A stretch of DNA of 35,127 bases from Bacteroidales bacterium. Its GTDB lineage: Bacteria; Bacteroidota; Bacteroidia; Bacteroidales; FEN-979. A program made the position numbers and the translations under genes. Where the stretch lies: NCBI GenBank assembly GCA_028706295.1, contig JAQWBQ010000036.1:1-35127 (forward strand). Direction: 5' to 3'. Under the pieces are notes generated by a model. That model was not told where the DNA came from. It saw nothing but the letters and a program-made list of their open reading frames with translations, and made no database searches. Positions 1 through 8,107 of this stretch are shown in pieces (within the stretch, counting starts at the first letter, position 1; each line of letters begins with the position of its first letter).

Positions 1-432
1 CGCAAACTGGATGACCCTTATCCCTATTTCAGGGGAGCCATCTCCGATCTCGGTTATGACCGGGCCGAAATTCCCTATACCCAACCCAAACGCGAAAAAG
101 GGAAAACCAAGAATAACTTTTATTCCCTCTACGACATGGCCATGCTGGGTTTTGTCAACCACTCCAAACTCCCGCTGCGACTGTCGAGTTTCATCGGATT
201 CACCGTCGCCCTGGTAAGCCTTCTGGTAGCGCTCGTTTATTTCATTTATAAACTCATCGACTGGCACGACTTCCAGCTTGGATTGGCTCCGCTCGTTATC
301 GGGATCTTCTTCCTCGGAGGCATCCAGTTGTTCTTCCTTGGTATAATCGGCGAATATATCGGGGCCATATTTACCCAGGTCAAAAAACGGCCGCTGGTCA
401 TCGAAAAAGAACGCATCAATTTTGATGAATAA
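1..432 (+). CDS. GtrB/DPM1-like polyprenyl-phosphate glycosyltransferase, C-terminal fragment
   Basis: The frame is open from the first base, so the gene starts before the window and only its last 143 residues are present. The visible part opens with a soluble tail (PYFRGAISDLGYDRAEIPY) that in GtrB/DPM1-like family 2 glycosyltransferases precedes the membrane anchor. Two strongly hydrophobic segments follow (about residues 62-82 and 96-120) and then a short basic cytoplasmic end. Such enzymes transfer a sugar from a nucleotide donor to undecaprenyl phosphate on the inner face of the membrane. The catalytic GT-A domain lies outside the window, so the sugar cannot be guessed. The stop codon overlaps the start of the GtrA-like gene, supporting a two-gene unit. 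An ATG at 136 is internal and is not the real start. Confidence 0.85.
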   Translation, partial: RKLDDPYPYFRGAISDLGYDRAEIPYTQPKREKGKTKNNFYSLYDMAMLGFVNHSKLPLRLSSFIGFTVALVSLLVALVYFIYKLIDWHDFQLGLAPLVIGIFFLGGIQLFFLGIIGEYIGAIFTQVKKRPLVIEKERINFDE

Positions 433-859
433 TTATCTGGAAGAGATACTGCGAAAACCTTTGAAAAACGGACTGGTCCGTTTTTTTTTGGTCAGCGGAC
501 TGAACACCGCTTTTGGCTACGGTATCTTTGCCCTTCTGATTGCCCTCGGACTGCACTATTCACTGGCCGTCCTCATCAGTACGATGCTGGGTATCCTGTT
601 CAACTTTAAGACCATCGGGGTACTGGTTTTCAAAAATCACGACAACGTTCTGATATTTAAATTTTTTCTGGTTTATGCCATCCTCTACCTCGTCAACGTG
701 GGATGCCTGGCCTTGCTGAAGCATTTCGGAACGGATGTATATGTCGCCGGAGCCCTGTTACTGGTTCCGGTAGGACTGTTAGGCTATTTCCTGCATAAAA
801 CCTTTGTCTTCGGAAAACGCAAAAATGAACCTGCAAAAAATCCGGAGCCTCATGAATAG
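425..859 (+). CDS. GtrA-like membrane protein (putative lipid-linked sugar flippase)
   Basis: This 144-residue, very hydrophobic protein has about four membrane segments and fits the GtrA family (PF04138). Family features include the N-terminal RFFLVSGLNTAFGYGIF stretch, an N-F pair near the end of the second segment and a KTFVF motif just before the basic C-terminus. GtrA proteins are thought to move undecaprenyl-phosphate-linked sugars across the inner membrane, using the product of GtrB, which is encoded immediately upstream. The ATG at 425 is preferred over an in-frame TTG at 422. It overlaps the upstream stop codon, indicating translational coupling. The family and context are convincing; the flippase role is by family inference. 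Confidence 0.88.
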   Translation: MNNYLEEILRKPLKNGLVRFFLVSGLNTAFGYGIFALLIALGLHYSLAVLISTMLGILFNFKTIGVLVFKNHDNVLIFKFFLVYAILYLVNVGCLALLKHFGTDVYVAGALLLVPVGLLGYFLHKTFVFGKRKNEPAKNPEPHE

Positions 860-2549
860 TAAAACCAACGCTTTGGGTTTACCCAAAAATATTGACCGTA
901 CTGAACGCGTACTTCGGATCACGGCTTTCATCCTGATCTCCTTTTTCGGATTGTTGCAAATTGCAACCGCCCTTCTCCTGCTTTTAAACATCCCTGTTAC
1001 CGGATTTCATTTCCCGGTGACCTTTGCAGGGGCGCTCCTTTTTTCTTTCTTTTTCTCGAGGGAACGGGATGATTCCGGTTGGTCCTTGAAAGGATTCCTT
1101 GCCCCGGCCGCTGTAAGTCTCATCATCCTTTTAATTTCAATCCTGATCGCTGCCTGGTTTTTCGATTTTTCATGGGATGGACAATCCTATCATCAGGAAT
1201 ATATCATCCGGTTGAAAAACCATTGGAACCCAACACAAAGCTACCTGCCTTATACCGTACCACTCGCCGAAGTATGTAATTACTATTCGAGGGGGATCGA
1301 AACGATCCAGTCGACGCTGTACGCCTTTACAGGCTGTATTGAGACCGGAAAAGCCACCGGTTTCATCCTCTTCTTTGCCACCCTCTTCCTGTGTTACTCC
1401 TTTCTGCTTCGGCAGGCCGGCCTTTCAAAACCGAAGGCATGGATCCTTGCACTGATCACCGCTTGCAATCCGGTGTTCCTGTACCAGGCATTTACCTATT
1501 ATATTGATGCGCACATCTATTTTTTATACGTGATTCTGATTGTTTCGGCAATCAGGATTTTCATGACGGGTGACACCATGCCGATGATTCTTTACGGATT
1601 CACGATAGTGTTGTTACTGCCTGCAAAGTTCATTGCAATCCCGATGACCGGTATCCTGGTCATTGCACTGATTGTGACCCTGCTGTTGTACCGAAGATAC
1701 AAACTGTTTGTCAAAGTGGTAGCAGTTTCCACCTTATGTTCCGCAATCGGCTTTTTTCTCGTCGGATACCAGCCCTATGTGACCAACCTCGTAAATCACG
1801 GCAGCCCGTTCTATCCCTTTGCAGGAGCCGGCGCAGCCCCGGGAGCACCCCTCGTAGATCAGTCGCCCGAAGGCTTTCCGGAGAAAAACCGGGTTGCCAA
1901 ATTTTTTATCTCTGTTTTTTCACGTTCGGAGAACCTGCAGCATGCCGAAACCAGCCGTACACCCGGAATAAAGATCCCCTTTGCCCTGAATATAAGTGAG
2001 CTCAGGATTGTTTGGGATCAACGACTCGGCGGGTTCGGACCCTTCTACGGCGGAGCCTTCCTTTTTTCGGCAATATTACTGACCGCCCTGCTCTTCAGGC
2101 TTTCGCCGGCGGACCGCCGTTTTCTGATCTGCCTGATCGTACCTCTCACCGCTTCCGTATTTATAATTTCCGAACCCTGGTGGTTCAGATATGTTCCGCA
2201 ATTGTGGCTCTTTTCGGTCATACTGATTCTCTTTGCTGAACGGAAATGGAAAAACAGGTTTTCCAAAGTGCTTTCAGGTGTTGTATATGTCGCCCTTGCG
2301 TTGAACATCCTGTTAACGGGGGCCGGAACGCTTTACTGGAATTTTCGTGATTCGATGAAAGTACGTGAGCAACTTGAAACAATGAAGGAGTCGGGTAAAA
2401 CGGTAATAGCTGATTTCGGAATCTTCGCGGGCAATGAGATCCGCCTGCAGGAACAAGGCATATCGTACGTCAGAACGGAGGGACCTGTTGCCTGCCCCGA
2501 CGCTTTTTCCATGCTGCACTCCAAAGTGAAGATGTGTTATCTTCCCTGA
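852..2549 (+). CDS. Polytopic GT-C-like membrane protein, possible GtrC-type glycosyltransferase
   Basis: This protein of about 565 residues has roughly ten to twelve membrane segments and no soluble domain larger than about 70 residues. After the second or third segment, a DGQSYH motif (about residues 109-114) sits in what should be the first large periplasmic loop, followed by a WNP motif. Acidic residues there are typical of GT-C enzymes that use polyprenyl-phosphate sugars. The ATG at 852 overlaps the gtrA stop and has GGAG four bases upstream; ATG 825 or TTG 804 are possible alternatives. Directly after gtrB and gtrA, a large membrane protein of variable sequence is what a gtrC serotype-converting transferase would look like. 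That assignment rests on position and architecture, not on recognised sequence identity. Confidence 0.65.
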   Translation: MNSKTNALGLPKNIDRTERVLRITAFILISFFGLLQIATALLLLLNIPVTGFHFPVTFAGALLFSFFFSRERDDSGWSLKGFLAPAAVSLIILLISILIAAWFFDFSWDGQSYHQEYIIRLKNHWNPTQSYLPYTVPLAEVCNYYSRGIETIQSTLYAFTGCIETGKATGFILFFATLFLCYSFLLRQAGLSKPKAWILALITACNPVFLYQAFTYYIDAHIYFLYVILIVSAIRIFMTGDTMPMILYGFTIVLLLPAKFIAIPMTGILVIALIVTLLLYRRYKLFVKVVAVSTLCSAIGFFLVGYQPYVTNLVNHGSPFYPFAGAGAAPGAPLVDQSPEGFPEKNRVAKFFISVFSRSENLQHAETSRTPGIKIPFALNISELRIVWDQRLGGFGPFYGGAFLFSAILLTALLFRLSPADRRFLICLIVPLTASVFIISEPWWFRYVPQLWLFSVILILFAERKWKNRFSKVLSGVVYVALALNILLTGAGTLYWNFRDSMKVREQLETMKESGKTVIADFGIFAGNEIRLQEQGISYVRTEGPVACPDAFSMLHSKVKMCYLP

Positions 2550-2570
2550 TATTTTATACGTACTTCGCCC

Positions 2571-3953
2571 GTGAACCAGATCATAAGACAAACAGCCTCG
2601 CGCATCGGTATCGATAAAGCCATTTTTTACACAGCCGCATCGCGTTTGGTACAGGCGACCGGAGGGGTGATCAGCATTCTGTTCGTCGTGAGGTACCTGA
2701 CCGGGGTGGAGCAGGGTTTTTATTATACCTTCGGTAGTATCGTTGCCATTCAGGTGTTTTTTGAGCTGGGATTGAATGGGATCATCACGCAATATGTGGC
2801 CCACGAAGCATCGAACCTTTCATGGCGGGGCGATCTCCTCGAAGGGGATCCGAAGTACCGTTCCAGACTGTCGTCACTGCTCCGTTTCAGCATTCGGTGG
2901 TACCTTGTTTTTGCCGGTTTGCTCATAATTACCCTGCTCATTGCAGGAATAATCTTTTTTACCAGGTACGGAAGGTCTGAGTCGGCAGTAATGTGGGAGA
3001 TGCCCTGGATATTGCTGGCTGTCGGCACCGGCCTTAGCCTGCTGGTCTCACCTGTAATGGCATTCCTAGAAGGATTGGGAAAGGTAAAGGAAATGGCAAA
3101 GATCAGACTGATCCAGCAAACCATTACCTACGCGATCGTCTGGGGCGGGCTGATCCTTGGGGCCAAGCTGTTTGTATCAGGGATCAGCATACTGGTTGGG
3201 ACACTTCTGATCCTGACCATTCTTGCCGCCGGAAGGTACAAAACAATATTGATGGGAATCTGGTCCTTCCAGGTAACGGAGAAGGTTCTTTACCGGAAAG
3301 AGATATTTCCCTACCAGTGGAAGATCGCCGTCAGCTGGATCAGCGGCTATTTCATCACCCAGCTTTTCAACCCGGTGCTTTTTGCCACCGAAGGCGCAGT
3401 TGTGGCCGGACAAATGGGGATGACCCTGACGGTTCTGAACGGTGTGCTCTCCCTTTCTCTTGCATGGATCACAACCAAAGTACCGATGTTCTCGGGCCTG
3501 ATCGCGCAAAAGGAATATAAAAAACTTGATACTATTTTCAACAGAACACTGAAACAATCAATTGTCATCAATTTCTCGGCCCTGGTGGTCATGGGTTTGG
3601 CGGTAATGATCGTAAGGCATTACAACATCCATCTCGACGGAAGGTCGCTTGGAACCAGGTTTCTGAACTACCTCCCGATGATCCTGATGATGATCCCGGT
3701 ATTTCTGAACCAGTTTGTATCCTCCTGGGCGACCTACCTGAGGTGCCACAAACGTGAACCTTTCTTAATCAACTCCATGGTGGGAGGGATCCTTTGTTGT
3801 TTATCCACAGTGTTCCTGGGGAAATTATACGGGGTGATGGGCGTGACCTGCGGATACTTCCTGATATCCGTTTTGATGTTCCCCTGGGGATATTATATCT
3901 TCAGATCAAAAAAAACAGAATGGCACAATGTGTCGGGTACAGGCATCAATTAA
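2571..3953 (+). CDS. Wzx-like polysaccharide flippase (MOP superfamily)
   Basis: This 460-residue integral membrane protein has about twelve to fourteen hydrophobic segments across its whole length, the normal size and shape of Wzx/RfbX-type oligosaccharide-lipid flippases. The N-terminal part resembles the family: an amphipathic start, then RYLTGVEQGFYYTFGS and FELGLNGIITQYVA. Such proteins move undecaprenyl-diphosphate-linked repeat units across the inner membrane. The GTG at 2571 is taken as the start because no ATG lies in frame before the first membrane segment. It lies 21 bases after the previous stop and 34 bases before the next gene, within a row of glycosyltransferases. A flippase role is likely; the substrate is unknown. 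Confidence 0.85.
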   Translation: MNQIIRQTASRIGIDKAIFYTAASRLVQATGGVISILFVVRYLTGVEQGFYYTFGSIVAIQVFFELGLNGIITQYVAHEASNLSWRGDLLEGDPKYRSRLSSLLRFSIRWYLVFAGLLIITLLIAGIIFFTRYGRSESAVMWEMPWILLAVGTGLSLLVSPVMAFLEGLGKVKEMAKIRLIQQTITYAIVWGGLILGAKLFVSGISILVGTLLILTILAAGRYKTILMGIWSFQVTEKVLYRKEIFPYQWKIAVSWISGYFITQLFNPVLFATEGAVVAGQMGMTLTVLNGVLSLSLAWITTKVPMFSGLIAQKEYKKLDTIFNRTLKQSIVINFSALVVMGLAVMIVRHYNIHLDGRSLGTRFLNYLPMILMMIPVFLNQFVSSWATYLRCHKREPFLINSMVGGILCCLSTVFLGKLYGVMGVTCGYFLISVLMFPWGYYIFRSKKTEWHNVSGTGIN

Positions 3954-3987
3954 TGGAACAATTGGATTCGTTGATCATTAATCCTGC

Positions 3988-4911
3988 ATGAATTCCGAAA
4001 TCCTGCTTTCGATCTGTATCCCCACCTTCAACAGGGCGGGTTACCTGAAAAAAACACTCGGGAGTATAACTGCGCAGGGCGATTTCGACCACCGGGTCGA
4101 AATCGTGGTTTCCGATAATTGTTCCGACGACGATACCGAAAATGTCGTTTCCGGATTCCGGAAATCTTTTTCCAATATCAGGTATCACAGGAATGAGCAC
4201 AATATCCGGGATGAAAACTTCATTCAGGCCTTATCCCTGGGAACCGGAAGGTATTTAAAGCTTTTGAACGATACAGCTGTTTTTAAACCGGGATGTTTGT
4301 CGGAAATGCTGCAGGTAATTCAGCAGAACCTGACCGACGAACCGGTGCTTTATTTTGCAAATGGCACCAATAAAGCAAGGAATGGATTGGAGGCCTATCA
4401 TGATCTGAATTCATTTCTCAGGGATGTTTCCTTTTATGTTACCTGGATCGTCACGATCGGTATGTGGAAAAGCCATTTTGATGGTATTGAAAATAAATCA
4501 AAAGGCATCGAATTAAATCTGGTTCAGACCATTTTATTGTTTAATGAAATCGTTGAAAGAAAAAAAGTCGTCGTAGATTTTCGGGAACATTTTTTCGTTG
4601 AGGAGGTAAAAAATAAAGGAGGATATAACCTGATCCGGGTCTTCGTGGAAAATTATCTTGGTAAAATTCTTTTGAATTATTTAAAATCCGGTGAAATATC
4701 ACACTACGTTTATTTTTTTGAAAAAATAAAATTACTGAGATTCTTCCTGATGCCATGGCTTCTCAGACTTCAAAAACAAGATTCTGACTATAAAATCAAT
4801 ACAAAAGGGTCTATGAATATTTTACTAAAATACTATGGATTTAATCCGCTCTTTTATATTTTGATGATAAAATTGAAAACGGATTTATTAATAGAAAAAT
4901 ATTTCAAATAA
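3988..4911 (+). CDS. Family 2 glycosyltransferase
   Basis: The N-terminal 110 residues form a GT-A nucleotide-sugar-binding fold. They begin with LSICIPTFNRAGYL, continue with the VEIVVSDNCSDDDT acidic motif, and reach LLNDTA where many relatives have a D-x-D. The start resembles RfbV/abequosyltransferase-type enzymes, which attach a sugar branch to a lipid-linked unit. The C-terminal 150 residues are basic, rich in K, F, Y and I, and not clearly recognisable. Base composition shifts to AT-rich from about 4540 onward and stays so into the next gene. It is probably a cytoplasmic, membrane-associated enzyme of the repeat-unit pathway. Donor and acceptor cannot be deduced. Confidence 0.82.
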   Translation: MNSEILLSICIPTFNRAGYLKKTLGSITAQGDFDHRVEIVVSDNCSDDDTENVVSGFRKSFSNIRYHRNEHNIRDENFIQALSLGTGRYLKLLNDTAVFKPGCLSEMLQVIQQNLTDEPVLYFANGTNKARNGLEAYHDLNSFLRDVSFYVTWIVTIGMWKSHFDGIENKSKGIELNLVQTILLFNEIVERKKVVVDFREHFFVEEVKNKGGYNLIRVFVENYLGKILLNYLKSGEISHYVYFFEKIKLLRFFLMPWLLRLQKQDSDYKINTKGSMNILLKYYGFNPLFYILMIKLKTDLLIEKYFK

Positions 4912-4926
4912 TTATATTTTAATTTT

Positions 4927-5553
4927 ATGAAAAAAATATTTTCGAAATTTATTGAATATATCGTAATAATTTTTTCATATATTTATAATTATGAAAATTC
5001 AGGAAAAATTAAATATTTTTCCGACAGAATTTATTCCATTTGGTTAAGACGCACCTTTGCATATTGCGGCACCGACCTGATGATACAGAAACCTGCAATT
5101 ATCCGGGGCGGGAAATATATCAAAATAGGGAATAATTTTTTTTCTAATTCAAGGTTAAGAATGGAATGCTGGGATCAGTACGGATCCAGTCGTTATATTC
5201 CGGAATTAATAATCGGGAATAATGTTAGTTTTAACTTTAATTGTCATATCGGGTGCATAAACCGGATTGTAATCGGAGATAATGTTTTATTTGCCAGTAA
5301 TATTTTTGTCTCTGACCATTTTCATGGTACCTCACATAATCATGATACCGCGGAGCCTCCTGCCAAACGGGAGCTGTTCAGCAAGGGACCGGTTGTGATC
5401 GAAAAAAACGTGTGGGTAGGTGAGAATGTGGTCATCATGCCGGGAGTCACAATTGGTGAAAATTCGATTATCGGAGCCAATGCCGTCGTGACAAAAAATT
5501 TTCCGAAAAATTCTGTTCTGGCAGGAGTTCCTGCAACCCTGATAAAATCATAA
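4927..5553 (+). CDS. Left-handed beta-helix (hexapeptide) acyltransferase
   Basis: This 208-residue protein has a hydrophobic, lysine-rich N-terminal 50 residues and then successive hexapeptide turns of a left-handed parallel beta-helix, such as IIRGGKYIKIGNN, LIIGNNVSF and RIVIGDNVLF. The loop SDHFHG carries His131 and His133, one of which should be the catalytic base. The C-terminal helix reads VVIEKNVWVGENVVIMPGV and ends in the common VLAGVPATLI motif. The pattern matches WbbJ/maltose-acetyltransferase-like enzymes that O-acetylate sugars from acetyl-CoA. The first 100 bases are extremely AT-rich compared with the 3' half, suggesting a different origin or relaxed selection. It probably decorates a sugar of the polysaccharide made by neighbouring genes. 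Confidence 0.85.
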   Translation: MKKIFSKFIEYIVIIFSYIYNYENSGKIKYFSDRIYSIWLRRTFAYCGTDLMIQKPAIIRGGKYIKIGNNFFSNSRLRMECWDQYGSSRYIPELIIGNNVSFNFNCHIGCINRIVIGDNVLFASNIFVSDHFHGTSHNHDTAEPPAKRELFSKGPVVIEKNVWVGENVVIMPGVTIGENSIIGANAVVTKNFPKNSVLAGVPATLIKS

Positions 5554-5562
5554 AGCGGTTAA

Positions 5563-6630
5563 ATGAACCGAAAAGCGCGAATCTTAGCCTCTTATCTTCC
5601 GCAATTCCATCCGATTCCCGAAAACGACCTCTGGTGGGGAAAAGGATTTACCGAGTGGACCAATGTCGGAAAAGCAAAGCCTTTGTTCAAAGGACATTAT
5701 CAGCCCAGGGTGCCTGCCGACCTGGGTTATTACGACCTGAGGGTTCCGGAAACACGGCAGGCTCAGGCCGACCTGGCAGCAGCACATGGGATTGAGGGGT
5801 TTTGTTACTGGCATTATTGGTTTGGTGATGGAAAACGGCTGCTGGATCATCCATTCCGGGAAGTTCTGACGTCAGGCAAACCCGATTTTCCTTTTGCACT
5901 GGCGTGGGCCAATGAATCATGGCAGGGATTTGATTACGGGGCACAGGGCAGAAACGTGCTGATCGAACAAAAATACCCGGGGAAGAAAGATTTGGAAGAC
6001 CATTTTTATTCTGTTCTTCCGGCTTTACACGATAAAAGATACCTGAAAATAGACGGGAAACCGATATTCATGCTGTTCCGTCCCATGCAGGTTCCGGATG
6101 TCGGCGCATTCATCGAATTCTGGCAAAATCTTTCCATTAAAAACGGATTGAGCGGAATGTTCTTCATAGCTCATACTTACGAAACAAATCGTTTCAACGA
6201 ATTACTGCAGGCCGGGTACGATGCGGTGAATGTGGTACGACTCGGCGACTGCCTGAAAAATAACAACGCCTTTTTCACCCGGTTGAAACGTAAATTACTC
6301 TATGGCCCCAATGTTCTGCATTATAAAGATGCGATCAGCAACCTTACCGGGCAGGAGGAACGGCTGGAGAACTGTTATCCGACCCTGATCCCGAACTGGG
6401 ATCATACCCCCCGTACCGGCCGGAAGGGATCCCTCTTACACCAATCAACACCGGAACTTTTTGCCCGCCACCTGCAAAGAGTGCTCGAAAGTATCGAAGA
6501 AAAGCAGGATGACCACAAAGTCGTATTCCTCAAGTCGTGGAATGAATGGGCTGAAGGCAATTATATTGAACCTGACCTGAGGTTCGGAAAGGCTTACCTT
6601 GAAGTGATCCGGCAGCAAATTCTATCCTGA
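5563..6630 (+). CDS. WbsX-type glycosyltransferase (GH99-like fold)
   Basis: The 355-residue product carries the complete signature of the WbsX family (PF14307). This comprises an N-terminal YLPQFHPIPENDLWWGKGF block followed by TEWTNV, the FCYWHYWFGDGKRLLD stretch around residue 85, PFALAWANESW near 107, and a C-terminal NEWAEGNYIEPD motif followed by G-x-x-YL. The length agrees with the family, so the gene looks intact. These proteins occur in O-antigen and capsule clusters, where they are annotated as glycosyltransferases or lipopolysaccharide biosynthesis proteins; their fold is related to glycoside hydrolase family 99. No signal peptide is visible, so it should be cytoplasmic. It begins ten bases after the acyltransferase stop. 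Confidence 0.9.
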   Translation: MNRKARILASYLPQFHPIPENDLWWGKGFTEWTNVGKAKPLFKGHYQPRVPADLGYYDLRVPETRQAQADLAAAHGIEGFCYWHYWFGDGKRLLDHPFREVLTSGKPDFPFALAWANESWQGFDYGAQGRNVLIEQKYPGKKDLEDHFYSVLPALHDKRYLKIDGKPIFMLFRPMQVPDVGAFIEFWQNLSIKNGLSGMFFIAHTYETNRFNELLQAGYDAVNVVRLGDCLKNNNAFFTRLKRKLLYGPNVLHYKDAISNLTGQEERLENCYPTLIPNWDHTPRTGRKGSLLHQSTPELFARHLQRVLESIEEKQDDHKVVFLKSWNEWAEGNYIEPDLRFGKAYLEVIRQQILS

Positions 6631-6653
6631 TTTTCATATTTGATGAACCTTTA

Positions 6654-7964
6654 ATGACAACCGAAAAGAAAGAAAACCAGGATCCTGTTTTACCACGCAT
6701 CAGCATCATCACGGTGGTTTTCAATGCCGCGGATTCCATTGAAGAAACACTGCTGAGCGTTCTGGGCCAGACCTGGAAGAACATCCAATACCTGGTCATC
6801 GACGGCGGATCGACCGACGGTACCATCGATATCATTGAGAAATACCGGGAGCATATTCACTATTGGATAAGCGAATCCGATAAAGGAATTTTCGATGCCC
6901 TGAACAAAGGAATCGATGCCGCAACAGGTGATTGGATCGGATTATTGAATTCAGGAGACCTTTTCGCGAAAAAAACCACGGTGGAAGAACTATTCCGGGA
7001 AGATACTTCAGCGTATGATGTGGTGTACGGAAATTCGATGGCCGTTGACCCGGACGGAAATATTATTTATTCAGCGGCTACAGCCCCGCTGAACAGCATG
7101 TGGAAATTTGCCGTGTACAGGCACGGCGCATCGTTTGTTAAGGCAGCGGTGCATAAAAAAATAAAATTCAGCCTCGATAAAAAACTGGGTTTTTCATCTG
7201 ATTTCGATCATATTTATAACCTGTATTTTAATCAATATAAATTTCTTTACCGGGATATCGATGTGGTAAAATTCAGGGAAGAAGGTATCTCACACAACCG
7301 TCTGAAAAATATTATTTATAATTTTAAAATTGTTACAAAATATGAAGGAATAAAATTTAAAATTATTTTATTTTATTTTTATTTATTAATTCGATATTTG
7401 ATTACGAAAAATAAAAAAATAAAAAGTATATTATTTTATTTTATGAGTTTCTTCACCCATTATCTTCCCAATCATGTTATCAATGTCACTCCCTTTTACT
7501 GCATCCGCCATTTTTATTACCGGTATGTACTCCGGATGAAGATGGGGAAGGGGAGTAGCATACACATGAACACCTTCATCATGAATGGCGATAAAATCAG
7601 GATTGGCAAAGGCACCACCATAAACCGCCAGTGCATGCTGGATGCCCGGGGAGGGATCGAAATCGGTGACAACGTCACCATTGCACCGCGGGTTTCACTG
7701 GTAACGGCAGAGCACGATGTACAATCGGAAAACTTTGCCGGCCGGACCCTGAAAATTGAGATCGGTGATTATGCTTTTATCGGCATCAACGCCACCATAC
7801 TGCCGGGTGTTCGAATCGGCCGCGGGGCCGTGATTTGCGCGGGCGCAGTAGTGACGACCGATATCGGCGATTTCACAATTGCCGGCGGAGTACCCGCAAA
7901 AAAGATCGGGAACAGGAATGAAAACCTCGACTATTCCTGCCGCTGGTTTCCCCCTTTCGATTGA
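6654..7964 (+). CDS. Fusion of a family 2 glycosyltransferase and a hexapeptide acyltransferase
   Basis: The 436-residue frame is continuous but contains two proteins' worth of domains. Residues 15-235 are a WcaA-like GT-A domain: ISIITVVFNAADSIEETLLS, then VIDGGSTDGT and LLNSGD (Asn99-Asp102, replacing the D-x-D). Residues 264-436 are a left-handed beta-helix acyltransferase with a TAEHDV loop (His354 as probable catalytic base) and a GGVPAKKIG end. They are joined by a very AT-rich segment (about 7300-7445) encoding a hydrophobic and basic linker rich in I, K, F and Y. The ATG at 7443 would be a natural start for a separate 173-residue acyltransferase, so the single frame may reflect a recent fusion of two cistrons. 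A bifunctional enzyme adding and acetylating one sugar is plausible but unproven. Confidence 0.85.
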   Translation: MTTEKKENQDPVLPRISIITVVFNAADSIEETLLSVLGQTWKNIQYLVIDGGSTDGTIDIIEKYREHIHYWISESDKGIFDALNKGIDAATGDWIGLLNSGDLFAKKTTVEELFREDTSAYDVVYGNSMAVDPDGNIIYSAATAPLNSMWKFAVYRHGASFVKAAVHKKIKFSLDKKLGFSSDFDHIYNLYFNQYKFLYRDIDVVKFREEGISHNRLKNIIYNFKIVTKYEGIKFKIILFYFYLLIRYLITKNKKIKSILFYFMSFFTHYLPNHVINVTPFYCIRHFYYRYVLRMKMGKGSSIHMNTFIMNGDKIRIGKGTTINRQCMLDARGGIEIGDNVTIAPRVSLVTAEHDVQSENFAGRTLKIEIGDYAFIGINATILPGVRIGRGAVICAGAVVTTDIGDFTIAGGVPAKKIGNRNENLDYSCRWFPPFD

Positions 7965-8107
7965 GGCATCCTTCCTTCCAGTCACACCGTAATTTGTTTT
8001 AGGACTGATAAATCCCGGGGTACCGGCTACTGTTTCCGGATCAGGAAATCCGGAAGAAAGTCAGCCAATTTAAGAGACTCCTTTTCAATAACCAATCCGG
8101 AATAAGC
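7965..8107 (+). other. Intergenic spacer with a short inverted repeat
   Basis: This 143-base gap is the longest one inside the glycan block. It contains an 8-bp inverted repeat, TTCCGGAT at 8034-8041 and ATCCGGAA at 8048-8055, with a six-base loop. No T-tract follows, so it is not a convincing intrinsic terminator. No clear TAnnTTTG element is present. It could be a transcript-stability hairpin or have no function. Confidence 0.35.

Noticed and set aside
5563-6630. Secreted glycoside hydrolase of family 99
   Set aside because: There is no signal peptide, and the motif set and cluster context match the cytoplasmic WbsX family instead.
8034-8055. Inverted repeat as an intrinsic terminator
   Set aside because: The 8-bp stem has no following T-tract and lies between genes that appear to belong to one cluster.
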